Source: Syntrophaceae bacterium UBA1163
Lineage (GTDB): Bacteria; Desulfobacterota; BSN033; UBA1163
Length of the DNA: 10,373 nucleotides
Direction of reading: 5' to 3'
Assembly: GCA_002311635.1 (NCBI GenBank)
Contig: DBZJ01000143.1
Coordinates: 1 to 10,373, forward strand
Shown: positions 1-6,679 of the stretch, one piece after another
How the letters are laid out: the number at the start of each line of letters is the position of its first letter
Numbering within the stretch: the stretch's first letter is position 1
Notes under the pieces: generated by a model
Seen by the model: the letters and a program-made list of their open reading frames with translations, nothing else
What the model was told of the DNA's origin: nothing
The model's database searches: none
Program-made: the position numbers and the translations under genes

Positions 1-286
1 AACTAAGAACGGTATTGACTCTTTCACTAAAAATACTTTTCTTAGATTCAGAAATTTGTTCAAATATAGTGTCAATTTTCTTTTTCCATTTAATAACTTT
101 GTCCCCCACATAAGCACAAAGAACAATACATCCAGAGCCTACCAGCATAACCGCTAAAGCTATTTGTAATTTTAATTTAGGGTCGATCACTTGTGTCCAG
201 TCCCAAATTGTTCTTCCGTTAACAATTACTTCTACCAATGCACCTAAAAGAAAAATCCCCGAAAAAATCAGCTTTGCCGTTTTCAT
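1..286 (-). CDS. Small two-helix membrane protein, C-terminus cut by window edge
   Basis: The minus-strand frame is open from an ATG at 286 to the window edge, giving 95 visible residues; the stop lies outside. A very strong ribosome binding site (AAGGAGGTGGG) sits just upstream of the ATG, so I trust the start. The product begins MKTAKLIFSGIFLLGALVEV. It has a hydrophobic helix at about residues 5-23, a polar linker with WDW, and a second hydrophobic helix at about 41-62. A lysine-rich, charged tail (KWKKKIDTIFEQ) follows that could form a coiled coil on the cytoplasmic side. It lies 65 bp downstream of the DUF3800 gene on the same strand with no terminator seen between them, so the two are probably co-transcribed. 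I do not recognise a family. A membrane partner of the DUF3800 protein is a guess from context only. Confidence 0.7.
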   Translation of the reverse strand, partial: MKTAKLIFSGIFLLGALVEVIVNGRTIWDWTQVIDPKLKLQIALAVMLVGSGCIVLCAYVGDKVIKWKKKIDTIFEQISESKKSIFSERVNTVLS

Positions 287-351
287 AACCCACCTCCTTA
301 TGCCAATACTCTTCAGGGATGGGTTATACCATAGGATGGGAATGTTAGAAA

Positions 352-1212
352 CTATTTTTTCCCTTTATTTTGAAGCATCACAAAATATTTGTTTCTATTG
401 GTTTGATTATCTGCGAGTCCATTCTTATTTAGCCATGATTCATAGCCCCTTAATTCCTCATCTATTCTTTTCCATTCCTCTGTTTCAGATTGTTGTATGA
501 AGGTTTCAAAATCATCTTTACCAATAAACCTAAAAACATATCTCCCAGTTTTCCCTAAGGCTTGCATTGACGAACGTGTGTCCCTTCCACTCAAGCTTAT
601 AAAAAAGTTATCAAAATGTTTCATGCCCTCCCTGGCTAAAATATCCCCTGCTTGTATTCCAACAGATTTTCGACCAGCAAAACCAAGTTCTTCAAATAGT
701 TGTTGAGCATACTTCCATCCCGATGAGTGTACAAGATTGTCATATAAAAAACCGGTGCTGAAATTATTTTCGCTGACATCGAAAATAAATTTTACTTGCT
801 GGTGGGGCTGGTACATATAAGTGTTTTGAGCAAACCATGTTACTACTCGATGGAAGCATAGCTGATAAGGGGAACTCGGCATATAGCCAGGAAAATATTG
901 CCCATAAGCCACTAAATCCATAATAACCCCGAAACCTACCATATTCGCTTTTACAAGAAGGGTGACTAAATCTTTATATAATTGTTGATTTGTTTCGTGA
1001 GGAATTCCCTTAAAATCTTCTTGATCTGCATCGCAGTCTGCGGCATGAAAAGAGGGTTCTTCTATTGGAGGATTCCAAGGATGGTTTTTTAAACGTTCAT
1101 TCCATTCAGGTTTTAATCTATCCCATTCTTCTTGGGTTCCCATTATGCCAGCCACGGCAAAGATGCGTTGTTGTTTCTCATCATGGCTTTCATCACCGAA
1201 AACGGTTAACAT
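352..1212 (-). CDS. DUF3800 domain-containing protein (first copy)
   Basis: This 286-residue protein has the DUF3800 hallmarks. The N-terminal strand carries an acidic motif, VFGDESHD (D7, E8). A middle F-H-A-A-D segment lies near residues 55-59, a FIFDVSE strand has D145, and the C-terminal helix reads GIQAGDILARE (Q187, D190, E195), matching the family's Q-x-x-D signature. DUF3800 proteins have no firmly assigned reaction that I can name. The spaced acidic residues suggest a metal-dependent, RNase H-like nuclease fold, which is inference. The family is common on mobile and defence-rich islands. The start is the ATG at 1212; its ribosome binding site is weak (AAGG about 11 bases upstream), but the DES motif lies right after it as the family expects. 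A candidate promoter is at 1258-1286. A small membrane protein gene follows on the same strand. The protein is only distantly similar to the second DUF3800 product in this window. Confidence 0.85.
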   Translation of the reverse strand: MLTVFGDESHDEKQQRIFAVAGIMGTQEEWDRLKPEWNERLKNHPWNPPIEEPSFHAADCDADQEDFKGIPHETNQQLYKDLVTLLVKANMVGFGVIMDLVAYGQYFPGYMPSSPYQLCFHRVVTWFAQNTYMYQPHQQVKFIFDVSENNFSTGFLYDNLVHSSGWKYAQQLFEELGFAGRKSVGIQAGDILAREGMKHFDNFFISLSGRDTRSSMQALGKTGRYVFRFIGKDDFETFIQQSETEEWKRIDEELRGYESWLNKNGLADNQTNRNKYFVMLQNKGKK

Positions 1213-1257
1213 ATATACAAGAACCTTTTTTTTCTTGATTCTTTGATTTTATTTATT

Positions 1258-1286
1258 TCTATAGCATAGTTATCCTGCTTTGTTAA
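1258..1286 (-). promoter_or_regulatory. Candidate sigma70 promoter of the first DUF3800 gene
   Basis: On the minus strand a TTAACA -35 box (1286-1281) is followed, after 17 bases, by TATAGA (1263-1258). The TGC just before it makes an extended -10. Transcription would start about 40 bases upstream of the ATG at 1212. The 23-bp dyad at 1287-1309 abuts the -35 box. Confidence 0.5.
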
Positions 1287-1309
1287 GTTAATATTTCCGA
1301 AAAATTAAC
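1287..1309. promoter_or_regulatory. 23-bp near-perfect dyad, candidate operator between divergent genes
   Basis: The arms GTTAAT (1287-1292) and ATTAAC (1304-1309) flank an inner TTTC-c-GAAA (1294-1302). Ten of the eleven possible base pairs across the centre at 1298 are complementary. The dyad sits between the divergently transcribed DUF3800 and YajG-like genes, directly next to the proposed -35 box of the former. A dimeric repressor site is the simplest reading. No candidate regulator gene is adjacent. Confidence 0.45.
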
Positions 1310-1346
1310 ATTCAATGAAGAGAAGGTTTGCGAAAGGAGGCAATTT

Positions 1347-1976
1347 ATGAAATTAAGGGTTCATTCGCTACTGGTTCTTCTCCTAATAGTCTTTGCTGTC
1401 GATTGTGTTGAAGCAAAAACCTATTCCCTTCCTCTCCGCTATCAACCTATGAAGGAATTTTTTTCTCTCCAGCAGAAGTTCGGTTCGACACTTGGCATAG
1501 CTCCCTTTGAGGATGAGCGCCAAGAAAAATCTTACATTGGAGTTCATACCCCTCTCATAGGTCTACCAACTCATTTTGAAAGCATTCCTATGCCACTGGA
1601 AAAAGCCCTTCAAGAGTATTTGAGTGATGCGCTTTCCCGGTTAGGGGTAAAGGTAGTTTCTGTTTCAAATTGGGATGGGACGCCCGAATCTCTGAAAAAT
1701 ATAGATACTGATTCTGTATTGACGATCGAAATCAAGAAATTCTGGACGGAAGGGGTAGGAAGTCTGTTTAGAACAAATATTAAGACCACGGTTCAATTGG
1801 TGATTCATCTAGGGGTGAAAAATGAAGGTAAAGTTTTTACGCAAAATGCAGATATTGAAAAGGAGATAACGGTCCCGAGGTCTACTCCTGAAAGAGTGGA
1901 AGCAATAATCAATAAAATTTTGACCGATATTTTTGATGATTACTTTTCTTCCCCCTTATTAAAGGGTACGCAATGA
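1347..1976 (+). CDS. Exported protein, YajG-like (209 aa)
   Basis: An ideal ribosome binding site (AAAGGAGG, 6 bases of spacing) precedes the ATG. The product starts with a signal peptide: basic MKLR, a hydrophobic LLVLLLIVFAV core, and a likely signal peptidase I cut after V-E-A at residue 23. The single Cys20 is not in a good lipobox, so I do not call it a lipoprotein. The mature part has LGIAPFEDER near residue 49, a helix around LQEYLSDALSRLGVKVV, and strands such as VLTIEIKKFW and VQLVIHLGV. This pattern resembles YajG-type and related envelope proteins that share an alternating small alpha/beta fold. The assignment is by pattern only and the function is unknown. The stop codon overlaps the start of the first dispersed repeat copy at 1972. 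The gene is divergent from the first DUF3800 gene across a probable operator, so the two may be co-regulated. Confidence 0.78.
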   Translation: MKLRVHSLLVLLLIVFAVDCVEAKTYSLPLRYQPMKEFFSLQQKFGSTLGIAPFEDERQEKSYIGVHTPLIGLPTHFESIPMPLEKALQEYLSDALSRLGVKVVSVSNWDGTPESLKNIDTDSVLTIEIKKFWTEGVGSLFRTNIKTTVQLVIHLGVKNEGKVFTQNADIEKEITVPRSTPERVEAIINKILTDIFDDYFSSPLLKGTQ

Positions 1977-2025
1977 AGACCACCCTGAATATGTTATTGA
2001 TTGATTGATGCTCGACTCGGCACCG
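1972..2025 (+). repeat. Dispersed direct repeat, copy 1
   Basis: This block matches 4354-4407 in the same orientation. Its first 20 bases (AATGAAGACCACCCTGAATA) differ at one base from the other copy. A poorly matching stretch of 13 bases follows, then a final 21 bases (2005-2025, containing GATGCTCGACTCGGCACC) that are identical. The spacing between blocks is exactly 33 bases start to start in both copies, and both continue into triplet-like CCG/CAC runs. It begins inside the stop region of the upstream exported-protein gene. Confidence 0.85.
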
Positions 2026-2077
2026 CCGCCGCCGCTTTGTTATGGTGATATTATACTTGGTATACGCAAAGTTTTAA

Positions 2078-2263
2078 CCGGATGATAAGAAGCAATCTGA
2101 TAGGTTTTTAAAGATTGCCAAGCAGGTTCAGGCAGACGATGCAAAAGAAAAGTTTGAAGAGACATGTTCTAAGATTTTAAAGCCAAATCGTTTGCATTAT
2201 TGTAGTATGTCCTTGAAAAAGAAAGCAAAATCCTCTGGTGACAAACCAAATATACCTGGATAA
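2078..2263 (+). pseudogene. Remnant of a small conserved gene, start missing
   Basis: A plus-strand frame opens right after a TAA at 2075-2077 and has no usable start codon. It encodes DKKQSDRFLKIAKQVQADDA, then FEETCSKILKP. The composition and heptad-like spacing look like real protein. From memory it resembles widespread small proteins of about 60 residues with the pattern F-x3-A-x4-ADE-x4-F-x3-L-x-KI. After about position 2190 the frame becomes low quality and runs into the opposite-strand DUF3800 gene. I read it as the 3' part of a gene cut off when the flanking DNA rearranged. The family match is recall, not a search. Confidence 0.3.
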
Positions 2264-3009
2264 GTTAAAGGATACTTATTGCGATATATTATACTGGACA
2301 GAATTTGAAGTTTCTTTTTATCAAAATGCATAACATGATGAGGAGGAATACGATCCATTACCAATGCTTGTAAATCCAGACGATGAGATAAATTCCCTTC
2401 CATGTTGCGTTTACGATCTTTGAGCCACTGCCACGCAAGAAGATCAGCAGCTTGTAGTGGTTTAACTTCTTTCTTATCCACAAAGGAGTGAGAGGAATAC
2501 CTATGTGCTGCTCTAAGCCGAGGAATTTTAAAAATTCTGGTCATATAGTGATTTGCTTCATGGGCGCTTCGGTGACCACCCTCAAAAAAATAAGCGATTT
2601 TCCCGTTATATTTGTTTTCATCAGCCCATGATCTAACGGCAGTAACACACATATGAAGTAAACACGTATATGCACTTCCAATCTCTGGGCTTTTAAGAAC
2701 AATTTCATCATACATTTTGGGTTCTACAGTAATAGCGATGCCAGAAGATGCCCGTTTCTTTATAATACTTATCATATCCTTTACTACTTGGATTCTTTGA
2801 TCTTTTGTAAGCTCGTTAAAAAACGGTTTACTCCCAGGAGCAATAGCGGACATTCTGAAAAAAGGAAGGTTGAATTTTTCTAATACCAATGACCATTCTT
2901 CATTCATCTTTATACATGAATCTTTTTCAAAAATATAACCAGCTACACAAAGCACAGGAGACTCATTATGAGCACCGCTTTCATCAAAATAAGCTTCAAC
3001 CATCTGCAC
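2197..3009 (-). CDS. DUF3800 domain-containing protein (second copy)
   Basis: The protein has 270 residues from a GTG at 3009. I choose this over the ATG at 3042 because GGAGG lies 7 bases before the GTG and the proposed promoter (-10 at 3062-3057) would start RNA only a few bases before 3042. Starting at the ATG at 3003 is also possible. Family motifs are AYFDESGAH (D9, E10) at the N-terminus, a strand IAYFFEGG with E143, and PLQAADLLAWQWLKD (Q186, D189). It has the same architecture as the protein at 352-1212 but clearly belongs to a different subfamily. The reaction is unknown; the acidic residues suggest a metal-dependent nuclease-like fold by inference. It follows the HEPN gene on the same strand after a 155-bp gap, and the pair is bracketed by direct repeats. 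A toxin, defence effector or accessory nuclease role is plausible from context. Confidence 0.85.
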   Translation of the reverse strand: MQMVEAYFDESGAHNESPVLCVAGYIFEKDSCIKMNEEWSLVLEKFNLPFFRMSAIAPGSKPFFNELTKDQRIQVVKDMISIIKKRASSGIAITVEPKMYDEIVLKSPEIGSAYTCLLHMCVTAVRSWADENKYNGKIAYFFEGGHRSAHEANHYMTRIFKIPRLRAAHRYSSHSFVDKKEVKPLQAADLLAWQWLKDRKRNMEGNLSHRLDLQALVMDRIPPHHVMHFDKKKLQILSSIIYRNKYPLTYPGIFGLSPEDFAFFFKDILQ

Positions 3010-3056
3010 AGTATACCCTCCGGTTGGCAGCAAAAATATCAAGTAAACGTGCTAAC

Positions 3057-3086
3057 ATTATACGCCCCTTTCTTTGGGTATGTCGA
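3057..3086 (-). promoter_or_regulatory. Sigma70-like promoter of the second DUF3800 gene
   Basis: On the minus strand, TCGACA (3086-3081; five of six match TTGACA) is followed after 18 bases by a perfect TATAAT (3062-3057). It lies in the gap between the HEPN gene and the DUF3800 gene, so the latter can be transcribed independently. It also supports the downstream GTG start at 3009. Confidence 0.6.
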
Positions 3087-3164
3087 ATATAATAACCCGT
3101 TTGTTAGGAGGCGTTATGGCTGTGAGAGAGGGGGGAGGAGTATTTATTAGGGATGTAAAGACGT

Positions 3165-4199
3165 TCAGGTCAGAATCAAAGTGATAAAGTAGTCTTCAAA
3201 ATCTTTGTCTGAGGGAGCTCCAAGAAAATACTTTTGAAAAGAGGGCTCTTCTATAATCCGGAGAAGAATCCTGCGGACAATATTATCGCAAGATACCGAA
3301 CCTTCCTTTATTTGTGCCGCCGCTTTAGGTGATCCCTTGCTCCCATGGATAACTTTCGACCTGACAGCGTAGGCCTTCTTGATTGTTTGAAAAACACTGA
3401 TACGATTCGCCAGATCCTTCTCAAGGAAACAAGCAATACGCTCTCCCAATTTGTGGGACAATTCCTGAACGTCGGTCGAAAAAAGTGTCTCAAAACATAT
3501 GCAATAGTTAGCAATCTTTACTCCCAGGTCGGAGCTAGCGCGGGCCGCCTGCATGAAGTAGAATGCTCGCTCAAACCGCGAAAGTCCCTCATCAATGGCA
3601 ATCTGAAATTTCAGTTTAGTACCGCCTGAGAATTCGCGAAATAACTGCCTCGCTTTTCGTAATTCCTCGCGGGAGAATTCAGTCGTCAGGACTTCACCGC
3701 GTGAGGTTGAAAATATGTGTGCAATGGAATTACGGGTTATGTTTGTTTTGGTTGCCAGGGTGCTTTTATGAGGATGTTCCAGATATCCAAGATCCACATT
3801 TACTGAGTTGTCTTTAACTAACCAAAGCATTTGGAGAAACGATCTCACCTCCACAAGGTGTTCCACAAGAAAGGAATTGGCCGCTTCATCATTGGGGAAT
3901 GGTTGAGTCTCTTCAATAGAGTAAGCTACTGCTCCCGTAGTCTTAAGAAAATGCGTTTCAAGGTCGCCAGCAATTTTGTAAAAGGTTGGGGTGATTACTT
4001 TTTCTATGAATAGTCTGTCGTTTGTAATGCGCAGTTTATCGCCGATTCTTTCTCCGTCCCCGAGGTTGGATGAGATTTTTAGGTGCTCAACATTCGTTAT
4101 AAAAAGATTTCTTTGCATGAATAGGTTGGATAGTTTTTCTTGAAGCGTCCAGCAAAAATAATATTGATCTATCCCCATCAAAAAGTCAATCGGTGACAT
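3165..4199 (-). CDS. HEPN domain protein, ApeA-like (predicted RNase)
   Basis: This 344-residue protein has a C-terminal helical region (about 210-320) with HEPN hallmarks. A helix reads ANYCICFETLFS, then LSHKLGERIACFLEKD, then the catalytic-type motif R-SKVI-H (R280 to H285, an R-x4-H match) followed by G286. This layout is that of the Apea-like HEPN family. HEPN proteins with this motif are mostly metal-independent RNases used as toxins or antiviral effectors, and ApeA itself is a phage-defence protein; this is family knowledge. The N-terminal 200 residues match nothing I know and may act as sensor or regulator. The start is the ATG at 4199, preceded by a modest AGGGA. An in-frame ATG at residue 8 lacks a ribosome binding site. 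The gene lies upstream of a DUF3800 gene and about 440 bp from the 3' end of tRNA-Leu. Confidence 0.75.
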   Translation of the reverse strand: MSPIDFLMGIDQYYFCWTLQEKLSNLFMQRNLFITNVEHLKISSNLGDGERIGDKLRITNDRLFIEKVITPTFYKIAGDLETHFLKTTGAVAYSIEETQPFPNDEAANSFLVEHLVEVRSFLQMLWLVKDNSVNVDLGYLEHPHKSTLATKTNITRNSIAHIFSTSRGEVLTTEFSREELRKARQLFREFSGGTKLKFQIAIDEGLSRFERAFYFMQAARASSDLGVKIANYCICFETLFSTDVQELSHKLGERIACFLEKDLANRISVFQTIKKAYAVRSKVIHGSKGSPKAAAQIKEGSVSCDNIVRRILLRIIEEPSFQKYFLGAPSDKDFEDYFITLILT

Positions 4200-4353
4200 C
4201 TGTCCCTAGTTTAATTACGTTTCAGCCATCTCCCTCTCCTACCCCGCTCGTTTTATGCTGGTCGCTACCATGAATCCCTGAGTATGCGGTTTTCAGATAC
4301 AAATTATGTAAAAAGAATGCCTCCCACTCAGAAACCCATCCCACTCTCCTGAA
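4200..4353. other. Non-coding spacer upstream of the HEPN gene
   Basis: No convincing gene, promoter or RNA was seen here. A long open frame on the minus strand (4222-4485) crosses the second repeat copy and has low-complexity His/Pro/Val content, so I do not call it a gene. The HEPN promoter probably lies here, but I could not identify matching -35 and -10 boxes. Confidence 0.4.
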
Positions 4354-4407
4354 ATGAAAACCACCCTGAATAATCTCTTGAGTTCTTGATGCTCGACTCG
4401 GCACCGG
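4354..4407 (+). repeat. Dispersed direct repeat, copy 2
   Basis: This is the second copy of the repeat at 1972-2025, in the same orientation and with identical internal spacing. The last 21 bases (4387-4407) are identical to copy 1, and the first 20 differ at one base. The two copies flank the DUF3800-HEPN gene pair. After 4407 the sequence continues as CAC/ACC triplets and a purine-rich tract (4420-4465). Confidence 0.85.
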
Positions 4408-4447
4408 CACCACCACCGGGTTGGTGAGGAGGGCGGGATGGGAGTGA

Positions 4448-4579
4448 GGGTGGGAACAACAGAGAGTTGGGGCTGCCATATTCAAGGAGAGCCGGTGGAA
4501 ATTTCTTGATACCTTGAAAGAATCGTGGGACTTTCTTGAAGAAATGGGGACTGAGTGGGGACTAGATGGGTTATGCTAA
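4448..4579 (+). pseudogene. Coding-like remnant, possibly an integrase C-terminal tail
   Basis: A plus-strand frame opens after a TGA at 4445 and has no good start. It encodes 43 residues ending ESWDFLEEMGTEWGLDGLC and a TAA. The tryptophan-rich, charged text looks like protein, not chance. Its place at the 3' side of a tRNA gene, where tyrosine recombinases integrate, makes a worn integrase tail a possibility. Short tails with a WD...GT(K)W flavour are something I recall from such integrases. No catalytic domain remains in the window, so the assignment is weak. Confidence 0.25.
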
Positions 4580-4625
4580 TAAAAAAGGGGTTGCCATTTG
4601 GATCTATCAATTCCAGCAAACCCTT
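4580..4625 (-). terminator. Rho-independent terminator of tRNA-Leu
   Basis: Reading the minus strand after the tRNA, AAGGGTT-TGC (4624-4615) pairs with GC-AACCCCTT around a loop of about 20 bases, with a small bulge. A run of six T follows (4586-4581). Confidence 0.65.
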
Positions 4626-4633
4626 GTCATTAT

Positions 4634-4722
4634 TGGTGCCCAGGGCCGGACTTGAACCGGCACGACAGTCTCCCGTCGAGGGATTTTAAGTCCCTTGCGT
4701 CTACCAATTCCGCCACCCAGGC
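4634..4722 (-). tRNA. tRNA-Leu (anticodon UAA)
   Basis: The gene is 89 nucleotides including an encoded CCA (4636-4634). The acceptor strand GCCTGGG pairs with CCTGGGC. The anticodon arm is AGGGA-CTTAAAA-TCCCT, giving anticodon TAA. A long variable arm (CTCGACGGGAGACTGTCG) and a T arm with GGTTCAAGTCC follow, as expected for a class II leucine tRNA. It has its own promoter and terminator. Its 3' end faces the accessory DNA on the left, a common integration side for islands. Confidence 0.97.
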
Positions 4723-4768
4723 CACATTCGTGACTCGTGATCCGAAAATCGCGTCCGGTTAAACATTA

Positions 4769-4797
4769 TCAATATATGTTTTGCCCCACTTTGTCAA
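4769..4797 (-). promoter_or_regulatory. Promoter of tRNA-Leu
   Basis: A perfect TTGACA (4797-4792) is followed by a 17-base spacer and TATTGA (4774-4769) on the minus strand. Transcription would start about 40 bases before the mature tRNA 5' end at 4722. Confidence 0.6.
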
Positions 4798-4842
4798 CCC
4801 CTCCCTTGTGAGAAGAAAGATCTTATGTTAGATGTGAGAAAA

Positions 4843-5001
4843 CTGTTCCGAAAAGCGCGCACGGAATACGGACACGCTTGCGCGCCCTGTCTTCGTCCCG
4901 CAGGGCGGGACTTCTCGCAGGCAGGCGAAGCGCCTCAGCGTGCAGGTCCTGAACCGAGTCCCGCGTCTCGCGGTATAGAGGGCAGGCACGGACACGATTT
5001 T
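4843..5001. repeat. GC-rich cluster of short hairpins upstream of ilvD
   Basis: Three small perfect inverted repeats occur in a row: GTCCCGC-AGG-GCGGGAC (4895-4911), AGGCG-AAG-CGCCT (4923-4935) and CCGCG-TCT-CGCGG (4961-4973). The stretch also carries GCGCGC twice and a repeated ACGGACACG near its two ends. An open frame continuous with ilvD runs through it, but its translation (rich in Ala, Pro, Gly, Arg) is not part of IlvD. It looks like an inserted dispersed intergenic element or a structured leader. Confidence 0.55.
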
Positions 5002-5019
5002 TCGCAAGGAGGAGAACAA

Positions 5020-6678
5020 ATGCGATCGGATAGTATGAAAAAAGGCCTGGAAAGAGCACCCCACCGCTCCCTTTTCAAGGCCCTGGGCCTGACGGATGAA
5101 GAGATTGTGCGGCCCATGATCGGAATTGCTAACTCAGCCAATGAAGTCATTCCGGGCCATCTCCATCTGCATCAACTCTCCGATGCGGTCAAAGCCGGAG
5201 TCCGGATGGCCGGGGGAACTCCCCTCGAGTTCTTTACGATCGGCATCTGCGACGGGATCATCATGGGGCATGAGGGGATGAAATATTCACTCAGCTCAAG
5301 GGAATTAATTGCCGATTCGGTCGAATCCATGGCCATGGCCTACCCTTTCGATGGTCTGGTCCTCATCCCGAATTGTGACAAAATCATTCCCGGAATGATG
5401 ATGGCAGCGGCCCGGCTTAATATTCCAACCCTTCTTGTGAGCGGAGGTCCCATGCTGGCAGGCGAGTTTCAGGGCCGGGAGATCGACCTGATCACCGTGT
5501 TCGAGTCCGTCGGGAAGGTGAAGGTGGGAGAGATGACGGAAAAGGATCTCAGGGAGATCGAAGGATGCGCTTGCCCGGGGGTGGGCTCCTGTGCGGGAAT
5601 GTTCACCGCAAATTCTATGAATTGCGTTGCAGAGGTCCTCGGTTTGTCACTTCCTTACAATGGCACCATCCCAGCCGTCTTTGCCGAAAGGATACGTTTG
5701 GGAAAGAAATCAGGGGTTCAGATCATGGAGTTGATCAAAAAAAATCTGACGCCTTCTAAAATCCTAACCAAGGACGCCTTTGAAAATGCGGTCACGGTAG
5801 ATATGGCTTTTGGAGGCTCCACCAATACTGCACTCCATCTTCCTGCGATCGCAAAGGAGGCAGGGATTAAACTCTCTCTACAAACTTTTAACGAAATCAG
5901 CGGAAAGACGCCTCATCTCTGTAACATGTCACCGGGAGGGCCTCATCATCTCCAGGATCTTCATCGCGCCGGGGGCATTCCAGCCCTGATGAAGGAGTTG
6001 AGTCGGGCAGGATTGATCCATCAGGATCCATTGACCGTTACCGGAAAATCCATTGGAGAAAATCTCAAGGGGAAAAAAATCTTCAATCCAGAAGTGATCC
6101 GCCCGATTGAAAGGCCCTATCACGCCACAGGAGGTTTGGCCGTTCTCTTCGGGAATCTAGCTCCCGAGGGCGCGGTGGTAAAACAATCGGCCGTGGATGA
6201 GGCCATGCTCAAACATCGAGGGCCGGCCAGGGTCTTTGATTCCGAAGATGAGGCCATCAAGGTTATTCTCGACAGAAAGATCAAAAAGGGTGAGGTCCTG
6301 GTCATCCGGTACGAAGGCCCGAAGGGCGGACCGGGAATGAGGGAAATGTTAGGTCCGACCTCGGCGATGGTCGGCGTCGGAAGAGATCGGGATGCGGCCT
6401 TGCTCACCGACGGCCGTTTTTCAGGAGGAACCCGCGGAGCCGCCATCGGCCACATCTCTCCGGAAGCTGCGGTGGGAGGGCCTATTGGGGTGGTGCGGGA
6501 TGGGGATCAGATTGAGATCGATATTCCAGGGAAAAGACTCAACCTCCTTATTTCCAACGAAGAATTGAAAGAGAGATTGTCCAGGTGGAAAGCGCCCAAA
6601 AAAGAACTGAAGGGTTATCTCAAACGATATGCAAGACTCGTCACGTCTGCCAATACGGGTGCTACGCTTGAAGACTGA
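5020..6678 (+). CDS. ilvD: Dihydroxy-acid dehydratase
   Basis: This cytoplasmic enzyme dehydrates 2,3-dihydroxy-isovalerate and 2,3-dihydroxy-3-methylvalerate to the 2-keto acids that give valine, leucine and isoleucine. I set the start at the ATG at 5020 (552 residues) because AAGGAGGAG lies just upstream and the protein then begins [18 protein letters not shown], typical of short-form IlvD. The longer open frame from 4825 is leader DNA. Motifs in order are PGHLHL (45-50), [18 protein letters not shown] (78-95), NCDK with Fe-S ligand C119, [16 protein letters not shown] with ligand C191, GGSTNT, the late [20 protein letters not shown] stretch, and [10 protein letters not shown] carrying the catalytic serine. 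Length and motifs are complete, so it should be active. It stands alone, with no other ilv or leu gene beside it; a tRNA-Leu gene lies divergently upstream. Its promoter was not identified. Confidence 0.97.
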   Translation: MRSDSMKKGLERAPHRSLFKALGLTDEEIVRPMIGIANSANEVIPGHLHLHQLSDAVKAGVRMAGGTPLEFFTIGICDGIIMGHEGMKYSLSSRELIADSVESMAMAYPFDGLVLIPNCDKIIPGMMMAAARLNIPTLLVSGGPMLAGEFQGREIDLITVFESVGKVKVGEMTEKDLREIEGCACPGVGSCAGMFTANSMNCVAEVLGLSLPYNGTIPAVFAERIRLGKKSGVQIMELIKKNLTPSKILTKDAFENAVTVDMAFGGSTNTALHLPAIAKEAGIKLSLQTFNEISGKTPHLCNMSPGGPHHLQDLHRAGGIPALMKELSRAGLIHQDPLTVTGKSIGENLKGKKIFNPEVIRPIERPYHATGGLAVLFGNLAPEGAVVKQSAVDEAMLKHRGPARVFDSEDEAIKVILDRKIKKGEVLVIRYEGPKGGPGMREMLGPTSAMVGVGRDRDAALLTDGRFSGGTRGAAIGHISPEAAVGGPIGVVRDGDQIEIDIPGKRLNLLISNEELKERLSRWKAPKKELKGYLKRYARLVTSANTGATLED

Positions 6679-6679
6679 T

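Noticed and set aside
4222..4485. Minus-strand 87-codon open frame upstream of the HEPN gene
   Set aside because: It crosses the dispersed repeat, has low-complexity His/Pro/Val text and no ribosome binding site.
4825..5019. 65-residue N-terminal extension of IlvD
   Set aside because: It is rich in hairpin-derived Ala/Pro/Gly/Arg, not homologous to IlvD, and a strong ribosome binding site precedes the ATG at 5020.
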